This document shows positions 42,397 to 50,675 of a DNA stretch of 64,000 bases, one piece after another (positions within the stretch are counted from its first letter, which is position 1; each line of letters opens with the position of its first letter). The stretch is from positions 124,001 to 188,000 of the forward strand of contig NZ_JASITD010000003.1 of assembly GCF_030063445.1 (NCBI RefSeq). Direction: 5' to 3'. The DNA comes from Hymenobacter sp. H14-R3. GTDB taxonomy: Bacteria; Bacteroidota; Bacteroidia; Cytophagales; Hymenobacteraceae. A model generated the notes under the pieces. The model was not told the DNA's origin. It was given only the letters and a program-made list of their open reading frames with translations, and did not search any database. The translations under genes and the position numbers were made by a program.

Positions 42397-43041
42397 ATGG
42401 GACTTTTCACCAACCGCGGCTTCCAGCCCAAGCGCCCCGCCAACCCTAAGCTGCCGCCCGGCCAATACGAAACCACCGATTTTCCGGTGCTCACCGCCGG
42501 TCCCACGCCCCGCATCGCACTCCCCAACTGGGAGTTTCGCCTCGAAGGCCTGGTCGAAGAACCCGTAAAATGGAGCTGGGAGGAGTTCAATAAGCTGCCC
42601 ATGCAGGACTTCAACCCCGACATCCACTGCGTGACAAAGTGGTCGAAATTCGACACCCACTGGCGCGGCGTGAGCGTGGACACCTTGCTGGAGCACGTCA
42701 AGCTCAAGCCCGAGGCTCAGTTTGTTACGCAGTTCAGCTACGGCGGCTACACCACCAACCTGCCGCTGGCCGACCTGCGGGGCGGTAAAGCCTTTGTGGG
42801 CCTCGTGTACAACGGCCAGCCTTTGGCGCCCGAGCACGGCGGCCCGGCCCGGCTGGTGGTGCCGCACCTCTACTTCTGGAAAAGCGCCAAGTGGGCGCAG
42901 GGCCTGCGCTTCACGGCCACCGACGAGCCTGGCTTCTGGGAGCGCGCCGGCTACAGCATGTACGGCGACCCGTGGAAGGAGCAGCGCTACCGCGACGACG
43001 ACGACGAGCCCGCGGCCAGCGCCACCAGCATCCGGCTATGA
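42397..43041 (+). CDS. Sulfite-oxidase-like molybdopterin oxidoreductase
   Basis: 214 residues from the ATG before GLFTNRGFQPKR; an in-frame ATG at 42340 would add 19 hydrophobic residues and might supply an export signal, so both are possible. The molybdenum-ligating cysteine is Cys78 in DIHCVTKWSKFD. WRGVSVDTLLE, SYGGYTTNLPLAD and GGPARLVVPHLYFWKSAKWAQGLRF are family blocks. It is coupled by ATGA overlap to a flavin reductase, which probably passes electrons to it. Confidence 0.88.
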   Translation: MGLFTNRGFQPKRPANPKLPPGQYETTDFPVLTAGPTPRIALPNWEFRLEGLVEEPVKWSWEEFNKLPMQDFNPDIHCVTKWSKFDTHWRGVSVDTLLEHVKLKPEAQFVTQFSYGGYTTNLPLADLRGGKAFVGLVYNGQPLAPEHGGPARLVVPHLYFWKSAKWAQGLRFTATDEPGFWERAGYSMYGDPWKEQRYRDDDDEPAASATSIRL

Positions 43042-43778
43042 GCAAGATAACCTGGCAGTTGGCCACCGTTACCAGCATTCGGCCGGAAACGCCGCGCGTC
43101 AAGTCCTTCACCCTCAGCCTGCCCGGCTTTACGCCCCACCTCGCCGGCCAGCACTACGACCTGCGCCTCACCGCCGAGGGCGGCTACCAGGCCGAGCGTA
43201 GCTACTCCGTGGCCTCCCCGCCCGAGCAAACCGGCGAAATCGAGCTGACCGTTGAGTTGGTGGCGGAAGGCGAGGTGTCGGGTTACCTCTTCGAGGGCGT
43301 GGCCGTGGGCGACCCGCTGGAAGTGCGCGGCCCCATCGGCGGCTACTTCGTGTGGCGCGGCGAGCCGGCGGCCCCGCCGCTGCTGCTGGTAGGCGGCGGC
43401 TCGGGCGTAGTGCCGCTCATGGCCATGCTGCGCCACCGGCAGCACCTGGGGCTGCGCACGCCGGCCGTGCTGCTGTTCAGCATTCGCACGCCCGAGGAGG
43501 TTATCTATCAGGCTGAATTAGAGGCTTTAACCAAGGAAGACCCCACCTTCACGCTGCTGCTCGACTACACCCGCCAGGCCCCCACCGGCTGGGCCGGCTA
43601 CCAGCGCCGCATCGACGCGGCGCTGCTGGCCGAGGTAGTGGCGCGGTTTGCTACGCCGCCGCAGTGCTTCGTGTGCGGGCCCACGGGCTTAGTCGAAAGC
43701 GTAGCGAACGGCTTGCAAGCCGTTGGCGTAGCTACCGAAAGTATTCTGACCGAGCGCTTTGGCCCCACGGGCGGGTAA
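43038..43778 (+). CDS. FAD/NAD(P)-binding ferredoxin-reductase-like oxidoreductase
   Basis: 246 residues from the ATG overlapping the previous stop by 4 bp. The FAD site is RSYSVASPP and the phosphate loop GYLFEGVAVGDPLEVRGPIGGYFVW; NAD(P) motifs are LLLVGGGSGVVPLMAML and CFVCGPTGLVESV. There is no plant-type 2Fe-2S domain, so it should work as a simple flavin reductase. Given the coupling, it is the likely electron donor or acceptor of the molybdoenzyme. A perfect terminator follows. Confidence 0.9.
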   Translation: MSKITWQLATVTSIRPETPRVKSFTLSLPGFTPHLAGQHYDLRLTAEGGYQAERSYSVASPPEQTGEIELTVELVAEGEVSGYLFEGVAVGDPLEVRGPIGGYFVWRGEPAAPPLLLVGGGSGVVPLMAMLRHRQHLGLRTPAVLLFSIRTPEEVIYQAELEALTKEDPTFTLLLDYTRQAPTGWAGYQRRIDAALLAEVVARFATPPQCFVCGPTGLVESVANGLQAVGVATESILTERFGPTGG

Positions 43779-43792
43779 GCCTGAACAACGCA

Positions 43793-43840
43793 AAAAAGAG
43801 CGCCCGCCTCCCTTACAGCGGGGAGGCGGGCGCTCTTTTT
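43793..43840. terminator. Bidirectional terminator
   Basis: Perfect 20-bp stem (AAAAAGAGCGCCCGCCTCCC / GGGAGGCGGGCGCTCTTTTT) with an 8-nt loop, shared by the flavin reductase and convergent toxin genes; its last base overlaps the toxin stop codon. Confidence 0.95.
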
Positions 43841-44184
43841 TAAGCCGGTGGCAACTCTTGTTGTAGCAGTTTCAGCAACTCTTCTTTAGCGATGCTGCCG
43901 GCTTCCGATTTGTCATAAATCGTTACCAGATAGACCGTTTCACTTTCGGCAGTTTGCTCCACGTAGTACGTGATAACGCGGAAGCCGCCGCTTTTACCGC
44001 CGCCCTTACTGGCGCTGGCCAGGCGGATTTTGTAAAGGCCCGCGCCCAGGCTTTCGCCCTGGCGCGGGTCAGTAATGATACTTTGTACAAGTGTGCGAAG
44101 CTCATTGGTGAGCGAAATGAATTTTTTACGTAGCCTTTTAGACCGGCGGTCAAATTCTGGTAACGTCCTAATCGTCCGCCTCAT
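43840..44184 (-). CDS. RelE/ParE-superfamily toxin-like protein
   Basis: 114 residues from the ATG inside the end of the antitoxin gene (17-bp overlap); a start eight codons earlier is possible. [50 protein letters not shown] and [17 protein letters not shown] fit the RelE/HigB-type fold, and [12 protein letters not shown] is the signature of the 'RelE, addiction module' subgroup. Such toxins cleave ribosome-bound mRNA. Unlike the 26-kb locus, this reading frame is intact. Confidence 0.8.
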   Translation of the reverse strand: MRRTIRTLPEFDRRSKRLRKKFISLTNELRTLVQSIITDPRQGESLGAGLYKIRLASASKGGGKSGGFRVITYYVEQTAESETVYLVTIYDKSEAGSIAKEELLKLLQQELPPA

Positions 44185-44461
44185 CTTTTTCGCTTTCCAA
44201 TTCCGCAAATAATTCTTCTATCGGCCGGCCGGTAATCTTACCAGCCCGCAATAGCTTAACTTGCTCAATACTAGCGTGCAGCGCCTCCATCGAGATACTA
44301 ATGTGGGTATCCGTATCCTCATCGTCATCCTCATTAACTACAGGAGTTACCGGCGGGCGGGCGGCGGGCGGCTCGGCCTGCACAATGAGCTGCTTGAGTT
44401 GCTGCTGAATACGCTGGGGCAGCACTTTGTACTGCTCAAACAAAACCTGGGCGGTGGTCAT
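44168..44461 (-). CDS. Antitoxin-like partner protein
   Basis: 97 residues: an N-terminal helical part ([25 protein letters not shown]), an acidic Pro-rich linker ([15 protein letters not shown]) and a C-terminal amphipathic segment ([27 protein letters not shown]). VLFEQYKxLP...QLKQLI is common in Bacteroidota antitoxins. It precedes and overlaps the toxin gene. DNA-binding motifs are not obvious. Confidence 0.7.
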   Translation of the reverse strand: MTTAQVLFEQYKVLPQRIQQQLKQLIVQAEPPAARPPVTPVVNEDDDEDTDTHISISMEALHASIEQVKLLRAGKITGRPIEELFAELESEKDEADD

Positions 44462-44508
44462 CGTGCAAGGGGCTAGAGAAGTGAATTTACGACAAAAAGA
44501 ACTGTGCG

Positions 44509-47500
44509 CTAGGCATATACGCTCGTCTTCAACTCCTCAGCCAAAAAGCGTGAGGTGTGGCCCTTGCCGCTCTTGGCCACCTGCTCGGGCGTGCCCTGAG
44601 CCACAATGGCGCCGCCGCCCGCGCCACCTTCTGGGCCAATGTCGATGACGTGGTCGGCCACCTTGATTAGGTCGAGGTTGTGCTCGATGATGAGGACGGT
44701 GTTGCCCTTGTCGGCGAGCTTGTGGAGCACGTCGGCGAGGTGGCGAATGTCCTCGAAGTGCAGACCGGTGGTGGGCTCATCGAGAATGTAGAAGGTCTTG
44801 CCGGTGTCCTTTTTGCTCAACTCGGTGGCGAGTTTCACGCGCTGGGCTTCGCCGCCCGAGAGCGTGGTGGCCTGCTGGCCCAGCGTGAGGTACCCTAAGC
44901 CCACATCGGCCAACGTCTTGATTTTGCGCAGGATACGGGGCTGAAACTCGAAGAACTCCGTAGCCTTTTCCACCGTCATGTCGAGGATGTCGGTGATGGA
45001 CTTGCCCTTGAAACGCACTTCCAGGGTTTCGCGGTTGTAGCGGCGGCCTTTGCAGGTTTCGCAGGGCACGTGCACATCGGGCAGGAAATTCATTTCGATG
45101 GTGCGGATGCCCGCGCCTTCGCAGGTTTCGCAGCGCCCACCCTTCACGTTGAACGAGAAGCGGCCGGGGCCGTAACCGCGGATTTTGGCCTCCGCCATCT
45201 CGGCAAACAGCTGCCGGATTTCGGTGAACACGCCCGTGTAAGTAGCTGGGTTAGAGCGCGGTGTGCGGCCAATGGGCGACTGGTCCACCTCAATCACTTT
45301 GTCAATCAGCTCCAGGCCGTCGAGGCTGCCGTAGGCCAGCGGCTCGCGGTGAGCGTTGAAAAAGTGCTGGTTCAGAATCGGGTACAGCGTGTCGTGGATG
45401 AGCGACGACTTGCCCGAGCCCGACACGCCCGTGACGGCGATGAGCTTGCCCAGCGGAAACTTAGCCGTTACGTTCTTAAGGTTGTGGCCCTTGGCGCCTT
45501 TCAGCACCAGCTCGGCGCCCTCGCCTACCCGCTTCTTTTTGCGCAGCTCAATGTTGCGCTTGCCGCTGAGGTAATCGGAGGTGAGCGAGCCCGAGTTGAA
45601 AATAGCTTCGGGCGTGCCCTCGGCCACGATGTGGCCGCCGTGGATGCCCGCGCCGGGGCCAATGTCGAGCACGTGGTCGGCGTGCATAATCATGTCCTTG
45701 TCGTGCTCCACCACAATCACCGAGTTACCGATGTCGCGCAGGTGCTGCAAAGCCTTGATTAGCCGCTCGTTATCGCGTTGGTGCAGGCCAATGCTCGGCT
45801 CGTCCATGATGTAGAGCACGCCCACGAGCTGGGTGCCAATCTGGGTGGCGAGGCGGATGCGCTGGCTTTCGCCGCCGCTCAGCGTGCGCACCGAGCGGTG
45901 CAGGCTGAGGTAGTCGAGGCCTACTTCGAGCAGGAAGCCGATGCGCTTGCGAATTTCCTTGAGCAGCTCGCGGGCAATGAGGTTCTGGCGGTCGCTCAGG
46001 CGCTCCTCCACGTCCACAAACCACGTCGATAACTCGTTGATATCCATCACCGATAGCTCGCCAATGTGCTTGTCGGCCAACTTGAAGTGCAGGCTCTCTT
46101 TCTTGAGGCGGTAGCCATCGCACACGGGGCAGGTCTGGGCCTGGGTGTACTGCTGAATCCACTCGCGGATGTTGTCGGACTCCGACTCCATCTGCCGGCG
46201 CAGGAAGGGAATAATGCCCTCAAACGGCTCCGTATAGACGGCTTTCGCGTCGTCGGCCTCGTCCTGGGTAATGCCGTGGAGCAGGCGCTTGAGCAGGTCG
46301 GGGTCCATCTTCTCAATGCTGGTATTGAGGCTGGCCTTGTGCTTTTTGAGGATGAGCTGGAGCTGCTGAAAAATCCAGATGTCGCGGTACTCACCCAGCG
46401 GCGCAATGGCCCCGCGGCTGATGCTCAGCTTGGGGTCGGGAATCACGGTTTCCTCCGTAATCTGCTGCACCTCGCCCATGCCGGCGCAGTGCGGGCACGC
46501 GCCGTAGGGCGAGTTGAAACTGAACGTGTTAGGCGCCGGGTCGTCGTAGGCGATGCCGGTTTCGGGGTCCATGAGGAAGCGCGAGAAGAACTGCGGCGCG
46601 GCCTTCTTGGCGTCGGGGTCGAGCACCAGCATGGTGCCCTTGCCGTGGGTCATGGCGTTCTGCACCGAGCCCGACAGGCGGAACCGGTCCTCCTCCTTCA
46701 CCACGAGCCGGTCAATCACGATTTCAATGTCGTGGATTTTGTAGCGGTCCACCTGCATCTTGGGCGTGATGTCGAGCAGCTCGCCATCGACGCGCACCTT
46801 GGTGAAACCCAGCTTCGCAATCTTCTGAAAATCTTCGCGGTAGTGGCCCTTGCGGCCCTTCACCACGGGCGCCAGCACGATGAGCTTTTTGCCATCGTAC
46901 TGCCGAAGGATGTAGTTGATAATCTGGTCGTCCGACTGCCGAATCATCTTCTTGCCCGTGGCGTAGCTAAACGCCTCGGCAGTACGCGCATACAGCAGGC
47001 GTAGGAAGTCGTATATCTCGGTAATGGTGCCTACCGTGGAGCGCGGGTTGCGCGAGGTCGTTTTCTGCTCAATGGAAATTACCGGCGACAAGCCCTCGAT
47101 TTTATCGACATTCGGCCGCTCCAGCCCGCCCATGAAGGAGCGCGCGTAGGCCGAAAACGTCTCCATGTAGCGCCGCTGCCCCTCGGCGTAAATGGTATCA
47201 AAGGCCAGGCTCGACTTACCCGAGCCCGATATCCCGGTGAAAACCACCAATTTACCACGCGGAATGCGCACGCTCACGTTTTTGAGATTGTGCTCGCGGG
47301 CACCGTATACCTCAATGTAGGGCGCTTCGGCAGCCGCGCCCAGGAGTGGGGCCTGGTGCGCGGGGCCGGGGGCTGGGACGCGGGGCGGCAGCGTTTCGGG
47401 CGTGTCGTGCGCGGCGGCCACAGCCAGGCCGGCGGGCGCAGGCTGGCTGCCCACGGGTAGGTTGTGGCGCAGGTCGGGCCCCTGCTGCTCAGCCATTTCA

Positions 47501-47631
47501 AGTAGCTCGGCTTCGGTAGCGGCGGTCAGGATTGTGGCCGCGGGGGCGGCGGGCTTCGCGGCTTTTTTAGGAGCAGCTTGGGATTTTTTCGGAGCGGGAG
47601 CCACGGGAGCGGTAGCCGTTTTTTTAGCCAT
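44509..47631 (-). CDS. uvrA: Excinuclease ABC subunit A
   Basis: 1040 residues from the ATG that lies 22 bp after a TAnnTTTG element. Two ABC ATPase modules are present: Walker [11 protein letters not shown] and [10 protein letters not shown], signatures [14 protein letters not shown] and [14 protein letters not shown]. Zinc-module cysteines occur in [16 protein letters not shown] and CETCEGAG...CETCKGRRY. It recognises bulky DNA lesions with UvrB. The first about 105 residues are an Ala/Pro/Lys-rich extension ([21 protein letters not shown]) before the conserved start [15 protein letters not shown]; typical UvrA is about 940-960 aa. Confidence 0.97.
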   Translation of the reverse strand: MAKKTATAPVAPAPKKSQAAPKKAAKPAAPAATILTAATEAELLEMAEQQGPDLRHNLPVGSQPAPAGLAVAAAHDTPETLPPRVPAPGPAHQAPLLGAAAEAPYIEVYGAREHNLKNVSVRIPRGKLVVFTGISGSGKSSLAFDTIYAEGQRRYMETFSAYARSFMGGLERPNVDKIEGLSPVISIEQKTTSRNPRSTVGTITEIYDFLRLLYARTAEAFSYATGKKMIRQSDDQIINYILRQYDGKKLIVLAPVVKGRKGHYREDFQKIAKLGFTKVRVDGELLDITPKMQVDRYKIHDIEIVIDRLVVKEEDRFRLSGSVQNAMTHGKGTMLVLDPDAKKAAPQFFSRFLMDPETGIAYDDPAPNTFSFNSPYGACPHCAGMGEVQQITEETVIPDPKLSISRGAIAPLGEYRDIWIFQQLQLILKKHKASLNTSIEKMDPDLLKRLLHGITQDEADDAKAVYTEPFEGIIPFLRRQMESESDNIREWIQQYTQAQTCPVCDGYRLKKESLHFKLADKHIGELSVMDINELSTWFVDVEERLSDRQNLIARELLKEIRKRIGFLLEVGLDYLSLHRSVRTLSGGESQRIRLATQIGTQLVGVLYIMDEPSIGLHQRDNERLIKALQHLRDIGNSVIVVEHDKDMIMHADHVLDIGPGAGIHGGHIVAEGTPEAIFNSGSLTSDYLSGKRNIELRKKKRVGEGAELVLKGAKGHNLKNVTAKFPLGKLIAVTGVSGSGKSSLIHDTLYPILNQHFFNAHREPLAYGSLDGLELIDKVIEVDQSPIGRTPRSNPATYTGVFTEIRQLFAEMAEAKIRGYGPGRFSFNVKGGRCETCEGAGIRTIEMNFLPDVHVPCETCKGRRYNRETLEVRFKGKSITDILDMTVEKATEFFEFQPRILRKIKTLADVGLGYLTLGQQATTLSGGEAQRVKLATELSKKDTGKTFYILDEPTTGLHFEDIRHLADVLHKLADKGNTVLIIEHNLDLIKVADHVIDIGPEGGAGGGAIVAQGTPEQVAKSGKGHTSRFLAEELKTSVYA

Positions 47632-47653
47632 GCGGGCAAAGAGGAAGAACGAG

Positions 47654-47661
47654 CAAAGGTA
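47654..47661 (-). promoter_or_regulatory. -7 promoter element of uvrA (TACCTTTG)
   Basis: Exact TAnnTTTG on the minus strand, 22 bp before the uvrA ATG. Confidence 0.65.
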
Positions 47662-47830
47662 CGGGAATGGCCGGCCAGGGGTGGCGAAAAATCGAAGATT
47701 TCTGGCTACCAGTGGCGGTGGGCCGACCGACAGCAACAAGCTGAGCCCCCGATTGGTGCGCGGTGGCGCAATTTCTCTTTCTTTGCCGGGCCGTGCACCT
47801 CGGCGGCACTCTCTCTAAACCCTCCTTGCC

Positions 47831-48229
47831 ATGCGTTTGCTTTTACGCCCCTTTTTGCGCCGGCTGGTGCTGAGCGCCGGGCTGGTGCTGGGCACCCAGG
47901 CGGCCTTTGCCCAGGCCAGCGCGGCGCGCCCCCGCGGCGGCTACGATTTTCTAACTATTACGATTATCAAATCGCCCTACAAAACGGATTGCCGCATGTT
48001 GGTGACGCCGGCCTTCCAGGGCGTGAGCGAAGTAAAGCTGGAAGAAGAATATACCATAACCAGCGACCGCTACCGCGAAAACCTGCACCACAACACCTTG
48101 CTGCTCAACCAGGCGCTAAGCGAATTGTCCGCGGCCGGCTGGGAGCTGGTCGAAACCCACGCCGTCCTGGAAGGCGTATCCCCCGCGCCCGTTGTCACGC
48201 GCTACCTGCTGCGCAAAGCCAAAAGCTGA
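47831..48229 (+). CDS. Small secreted hypothetical protein (132 aa)
   Basis: A signal peptide (LLRPFLRRLVLSAGLVLGTQAAFAQA) is followed by a compact domain: YDFLTITIIKSPYKTDCRMLVTPAF, VSEVKLEEEYTI, HNTLLLNQALSELSAAGWELVETHAV, TRYLLRKAKS. The strand-helix 'ALSELSAAGWELV' element resembles DUF4177-like proteins. It is divergent from uvrA and precedes the QYYY family genes. Function unknown. Confidence 0.75.
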   Translation: MRLLLRPFLRRLVLSAGLVLGTQAAFAQASAARPRGGYDFLTITIIKSPYKTDCRMLVTPAFQGVSEVKLEEEYTITSDRYRENLHHNTLLLNQALSELSAAGWELVETHAVLEGVSPAPVVTRYLLRKAKS

Positions 48230-48314
48230 GCCGCCGCGCATGGGCGCTCCCGCTCCCTGGTACCTGGCACCGTCCTTGCAACAAGAGCACACACCTACCT
48301 AACTCTCTCCTTTC

Positions 48315-48770
48315 ATGAATTTCCTCCAAAAAACCGCCGTCCTCGGCCTGCTGAGCGCCCTGGACCTGGCCGCCGCGCCCGCCCAGGCCCAGGTTAATAT
48401 CAACATCAACACGGGCCCGCCCGTGGTAGTGGGCGCGCCCGCCAACGCCCAGTACTACTACATTCCGGAGGCCAATGCCTACTACGACGTGCCCGCCCGC
48501 CGCTACCTGGTGAAGCGCGATGGCCGCTGGAACCGCTACGAGCGCCTGGAAGGCTACGACGTGCGCAATTTTCACCCGCAGTACATCGAGTACCGCGGCG
48601 CCGAGCCCTGGACCTACGACCGCAAGGGCCACCCCCACGGCCTGCCCCCCGGCCAGGCCAAGAAGCTGTATCGTGGTGACTATGACCATGACCATGACCA
48701 TGATGACCACGGCAAGGGCCACAAAGAAAAGGGCCATAAGGACAAAGGCCACGGCAAGGACAAGCACTAA
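48315..48770 (+). CDS. Secreted QYYY-family protein with His/Lys-rich tail (paralogue 1)
   Basis: 151 residues: a signal peptide, QVNININTGPPVVVG, then QYYYIPEANAYYDVPARRYLVKRDGRWNRYERLEGYDVRNFHPQYIEYRGAEPW (residues about 48-101), and a tail of about 35 residues made almost only of His, Asp, Lys and Gly (YDHDHDHDDHGKGHKEKGHKDKGHG). The tail could bind metal ions. The core is shared with the next two genes. Family and function are not recognised. Hairpin terminator follows at 48797. Confidence 0.8.
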   Translation: MNFLQKTAVLGLLSALDLAAAPAQAQVNININTGPPVVVGAPANAQYYYIPEANAYYDVPARRYLVKRDGRWNRYERLEGYDVRNFHPQYIEYRGAEPWTYDRKGHPHGLPPGQAKKLYRGDYDHDHDHDDHGKGHKEKGHKDKGHGKDKH

Positions 48771-48796
48771 CCAATTTACTGCAAGCCACTTGCATA

Positions 48797-48824
48797 AAAA
48801 GCGCTCTCCAGAGCGCTTTTTTTT
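48797..48824 (+). terminator. Terminator after QYYY paralogue 1
   Basis: Perfect 10-bp stem AAAAGCGCTC / GAGCGCTTTT with a TCCA loop and a T8 run. Confidence 0.92.
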
Positions 48825-48980
48825 GGCCCAAAAGCCAGGCGTCCGGGCTGGTCGATGAAGTACGTCTTTTGGTCTGCATAAGCGGGTTGTTCAACGAGGG
48901 CGGGTATTTGGGGCACCTGCTTTGCATGGTTAGGGTATCCTGTTCAACACCTTTTCCCAACCCTTTTTCAACGCACTGCC

Positions 48981-49433
48981 ATGAAATTTCGCACCCACGT
49001 TCTCGCCTTTGTTTGCGGTGCTTTCGCGGCGCTGGCCGCCCCGGCCGCCCACGCCCAGGTAAGCCTCAACGCGCAGTTTGGCCACCCCACCTGGGGCCCG
49101 GCCGCTCCAGCCGGCGCACAGTATTACTACGTACCCGAAATTGATGGCTACTACGACCTGGCCGCCCGCAATTACCTCGTGCAGCGCAACGGCCGCTGGA
49201 CGCCCATAGCCAGCATGCAGGGCTACAACCCCAGCAGCTTTCACCCGGTAGTGGTAGCCTACCGCGGCCGCCAGCCCTGGGCGCAGTACAATGACCACCA
49301 CGCCCGCTACTACCGCCGCCCGGTAGCGATGCCGGTGCGCCGCCCGGTGGCGATGCAGCAACCCGGCCGCCGCCCGGTTATCGTGCAAAAAGTGAATCGC
49401 CGCGGCCAGCTCGTTACGCGCACCGTGCGCTAG
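48981..49433 (+). CDS. Secreted QYYY-family protein with Arg/Pro-rich tail (paralogue 2)
   Basis: 150 residues: a signal peptide (THVLAFVCGAFAALAAPAAHAQ), VSLNAQFGHPTWGPAAPAG, the core QYYYVPEIDGYYDLAARNYLVQRNGRWTPIASMQGYNPSSFHPVVVAYRGRQPW, and an Arg/Pro-rich basic tail (YYRRPVAMPVRRPVAMQQPGRRPV). The core matches paralogues 1 and 3, but the tail has opposite charge character to the His/Asp tail of paralogue 1. Confidence 0.8.
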   Translation: MKFRTHVLAFVCGAFAALAAPAAHAQVSLNAQFGHPTWGPAAPAGAQYYYVPEIDGYYDLAARNYLVQRNGRWTPIASMQGYNPSSFHPVVVAYRGRQPWAQYNDHHARYYRRPVAMPVRRPVAMQQPGRRPVIVQKVNRRGQLVTRTVR

Positions 49434-49455
49434 GTAACCGCCGCGGGACCCTGGA

Positions 49456-49482
49456 GCCTCGCCCGGTGGGCGAGGCTTTTTT
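49456..49482 (+). terminator. Terminator after QYYY paralogue 2
   Basis: Perfect 9-bp stem GCCTCGCCC / GGGCGAGGC with a short loop and T6. Confidence 0.9.
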
Positions 49483-49627
49483 GGGGTAGTTCCGGCCGGG
49501 CGGGTAGTGGCCGGCGTAGTTGCCCTGTCTACCGAAGCAACGCGCCTGGTGGCGGCACGGCCCAAAACCCGGCACCTTACTTGCAGTTAGTCAGCCGCGT
49601 AGTCTTCCTTCTTTTTCCCTCCTTATC

Positions 49628-50587
49628 ATGAACTTCCGCCTTCGTTATCTTGCTTTCGCGCTGGGCACTGGCCTGGCTTTTGCCGCCCCCATTGCTGCGC
49701 AGGCGCAAGTGAGCGTAGGCATTAACATTGGCACACCGCCGTGGGGCCCGCCCGTGCAGCAGGGCACGCAGTACTACTACATTCCGGAGATTGACGGGTA
49801 CTACGACATCTACAACGGCACGTACATCGTGTTCGATGGCGTCCAGTGGATTTCGGTGCCTTACCTCGACGGCTACGACCCTTACTATTTTCACCCGCAA
49901 CCGGTTAGCTACATTGGGGCGCAGCCTTGGCTCTACATTGGCACCTACCGCCAGCGCTACCCGCAGTACGTAACCGTGTACCGCGGCGGGGGCTACGGCG
50001 GCGGCGGGGGCTACGGCGGCGGCGGCCGCTACAACGGCCACGAGTACGGCGCGGGCCGAGTGTATGGCTACGACCGCGGCGGCTATGGCAACCGCGGCAA
50101 CGTGGGCAACCGGCCCTACAACCGCGATGGCTACGGCGGCCGGGGTGGCATCTACGGCGGCCAGCCCAACCGCGGCGGTGGCTTTGGCGGCGACCACGAT
50201 GGCCGTGGCGGCGACCGTGATGGCCGCGGCGGAGACCGTGATAGCCGCGGCGGCGACCACGATGGCCGCGGCGGCTTTGGCGGGGGTAACCCTGGCGGGG
50301 GCCAGCCCAACCGCGGGGGCACCGGGGGCAGCAACCCCGGCGGGGGCAACCCTGGGCGCGGTGGCTTTGGCGGCGGCCAGCCCGGCGGCGGGGGTAGCCC
50401 TGGGGGCGGCATGCAGCCCGCGCCGAGCCGCGGCGGCTTTGGTGGCCAGCCGGGTGGCGGCGGCCAGCCCAACCGCAGCACTTTTGGTGGGCAGCCCAGC
50501 GGCGGGCAACCTGGCGGGGGCGACCAACGCGGCGGCGGCCAGCCCGGCGGAGACAACCCTGGCGGCGGTGGCCGAGGCAGACGCTAG
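49628..50587 (+). CDS. Secreted QYYY-family protein with long Gly-rich repeat tail (paralogue 3)
   Basis: 319 residues from the ATG that starts a signal peptide (RYLAFALGTGLAFAAPIAAQA). After VSVGINIGTPPWGPP comes the core QYYYIPEIDGYYDIYNGTYIVFDGVQWISVPYLDGYDPYYFHPQPVSYIGAQPW. The remaining 200 residues are low-complexity Gly-rich sequence: GGGYGGGG, then repeats of GGDHDGRGGDRDGRGG, then NPGGGQPNRGG units. The tail resembles flexible surface or matrix proteins. Its DNA is strongly repetitive, so length may vary between strains. Confidence 0.8.
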   Translation: MNFRLRYLAFALGTGLAFAAPIAAQAQVSVGINIGTPPWGPPVQQGTQYYYIPEIDGYYDIYNGTYIVFDGVQWISVPYLDGYDPYYFHPQPVSYIGAQPWLYIGTYRQRYPQYVTVYRGGGYGGGGGYGGGGRYNGHEYGAGRVYGYDRGGYGNRGNVGNRPYNRDGYGGRGGIYGGQPNRGGGFGGDHDGRGGDRDGRGGDRDSRGGDHDGRGGFGGGNPGGGQPNRGGTGGSNPGGGNPGRGGFGGGQPGGGGSPGGGMQPAPSRGGFGGQPGGGGQPNRSTFGGQPSGGQPGGGDQRGGGQPGGDNPGGGGRGRR

Positions 50588-50602
50588 AGCCTTGATAATC
50601 AA

Positions 50603-50649
50603 GCAAAAAAGGGGGGCGACACCGAATAGGTATCGTCCCCCTTTTTTGC
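50603..50649. terminator. Terminator between QYYY paralogue 3 and the Rieske gene
   Basis: Stem GCAAAAAAGGGGG-CGA / TCG-CCCCCTTTTTTGC (one or two imperfect pairs) with A and T runs on the two flanks; bidirectional for convergent genes. Confidence 0.85.
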
Positions 50650-50675
50650 TTGCCCGAGCGCAAACGCAGGCTGAG

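Noticed and set aside
49980-50580. Possible CRISPR-like array because of dense short repeats
   Set aside because: The repeats are in-frame Gly-rich codons without spacers of uniform length.
50152-50663. Pro/Arg-rich frames opposite the Gly-rich tail of QYYY paralogue 3
   Set aside because: Mirror of the repetitive Gly codons; no start signal or conserved composition.
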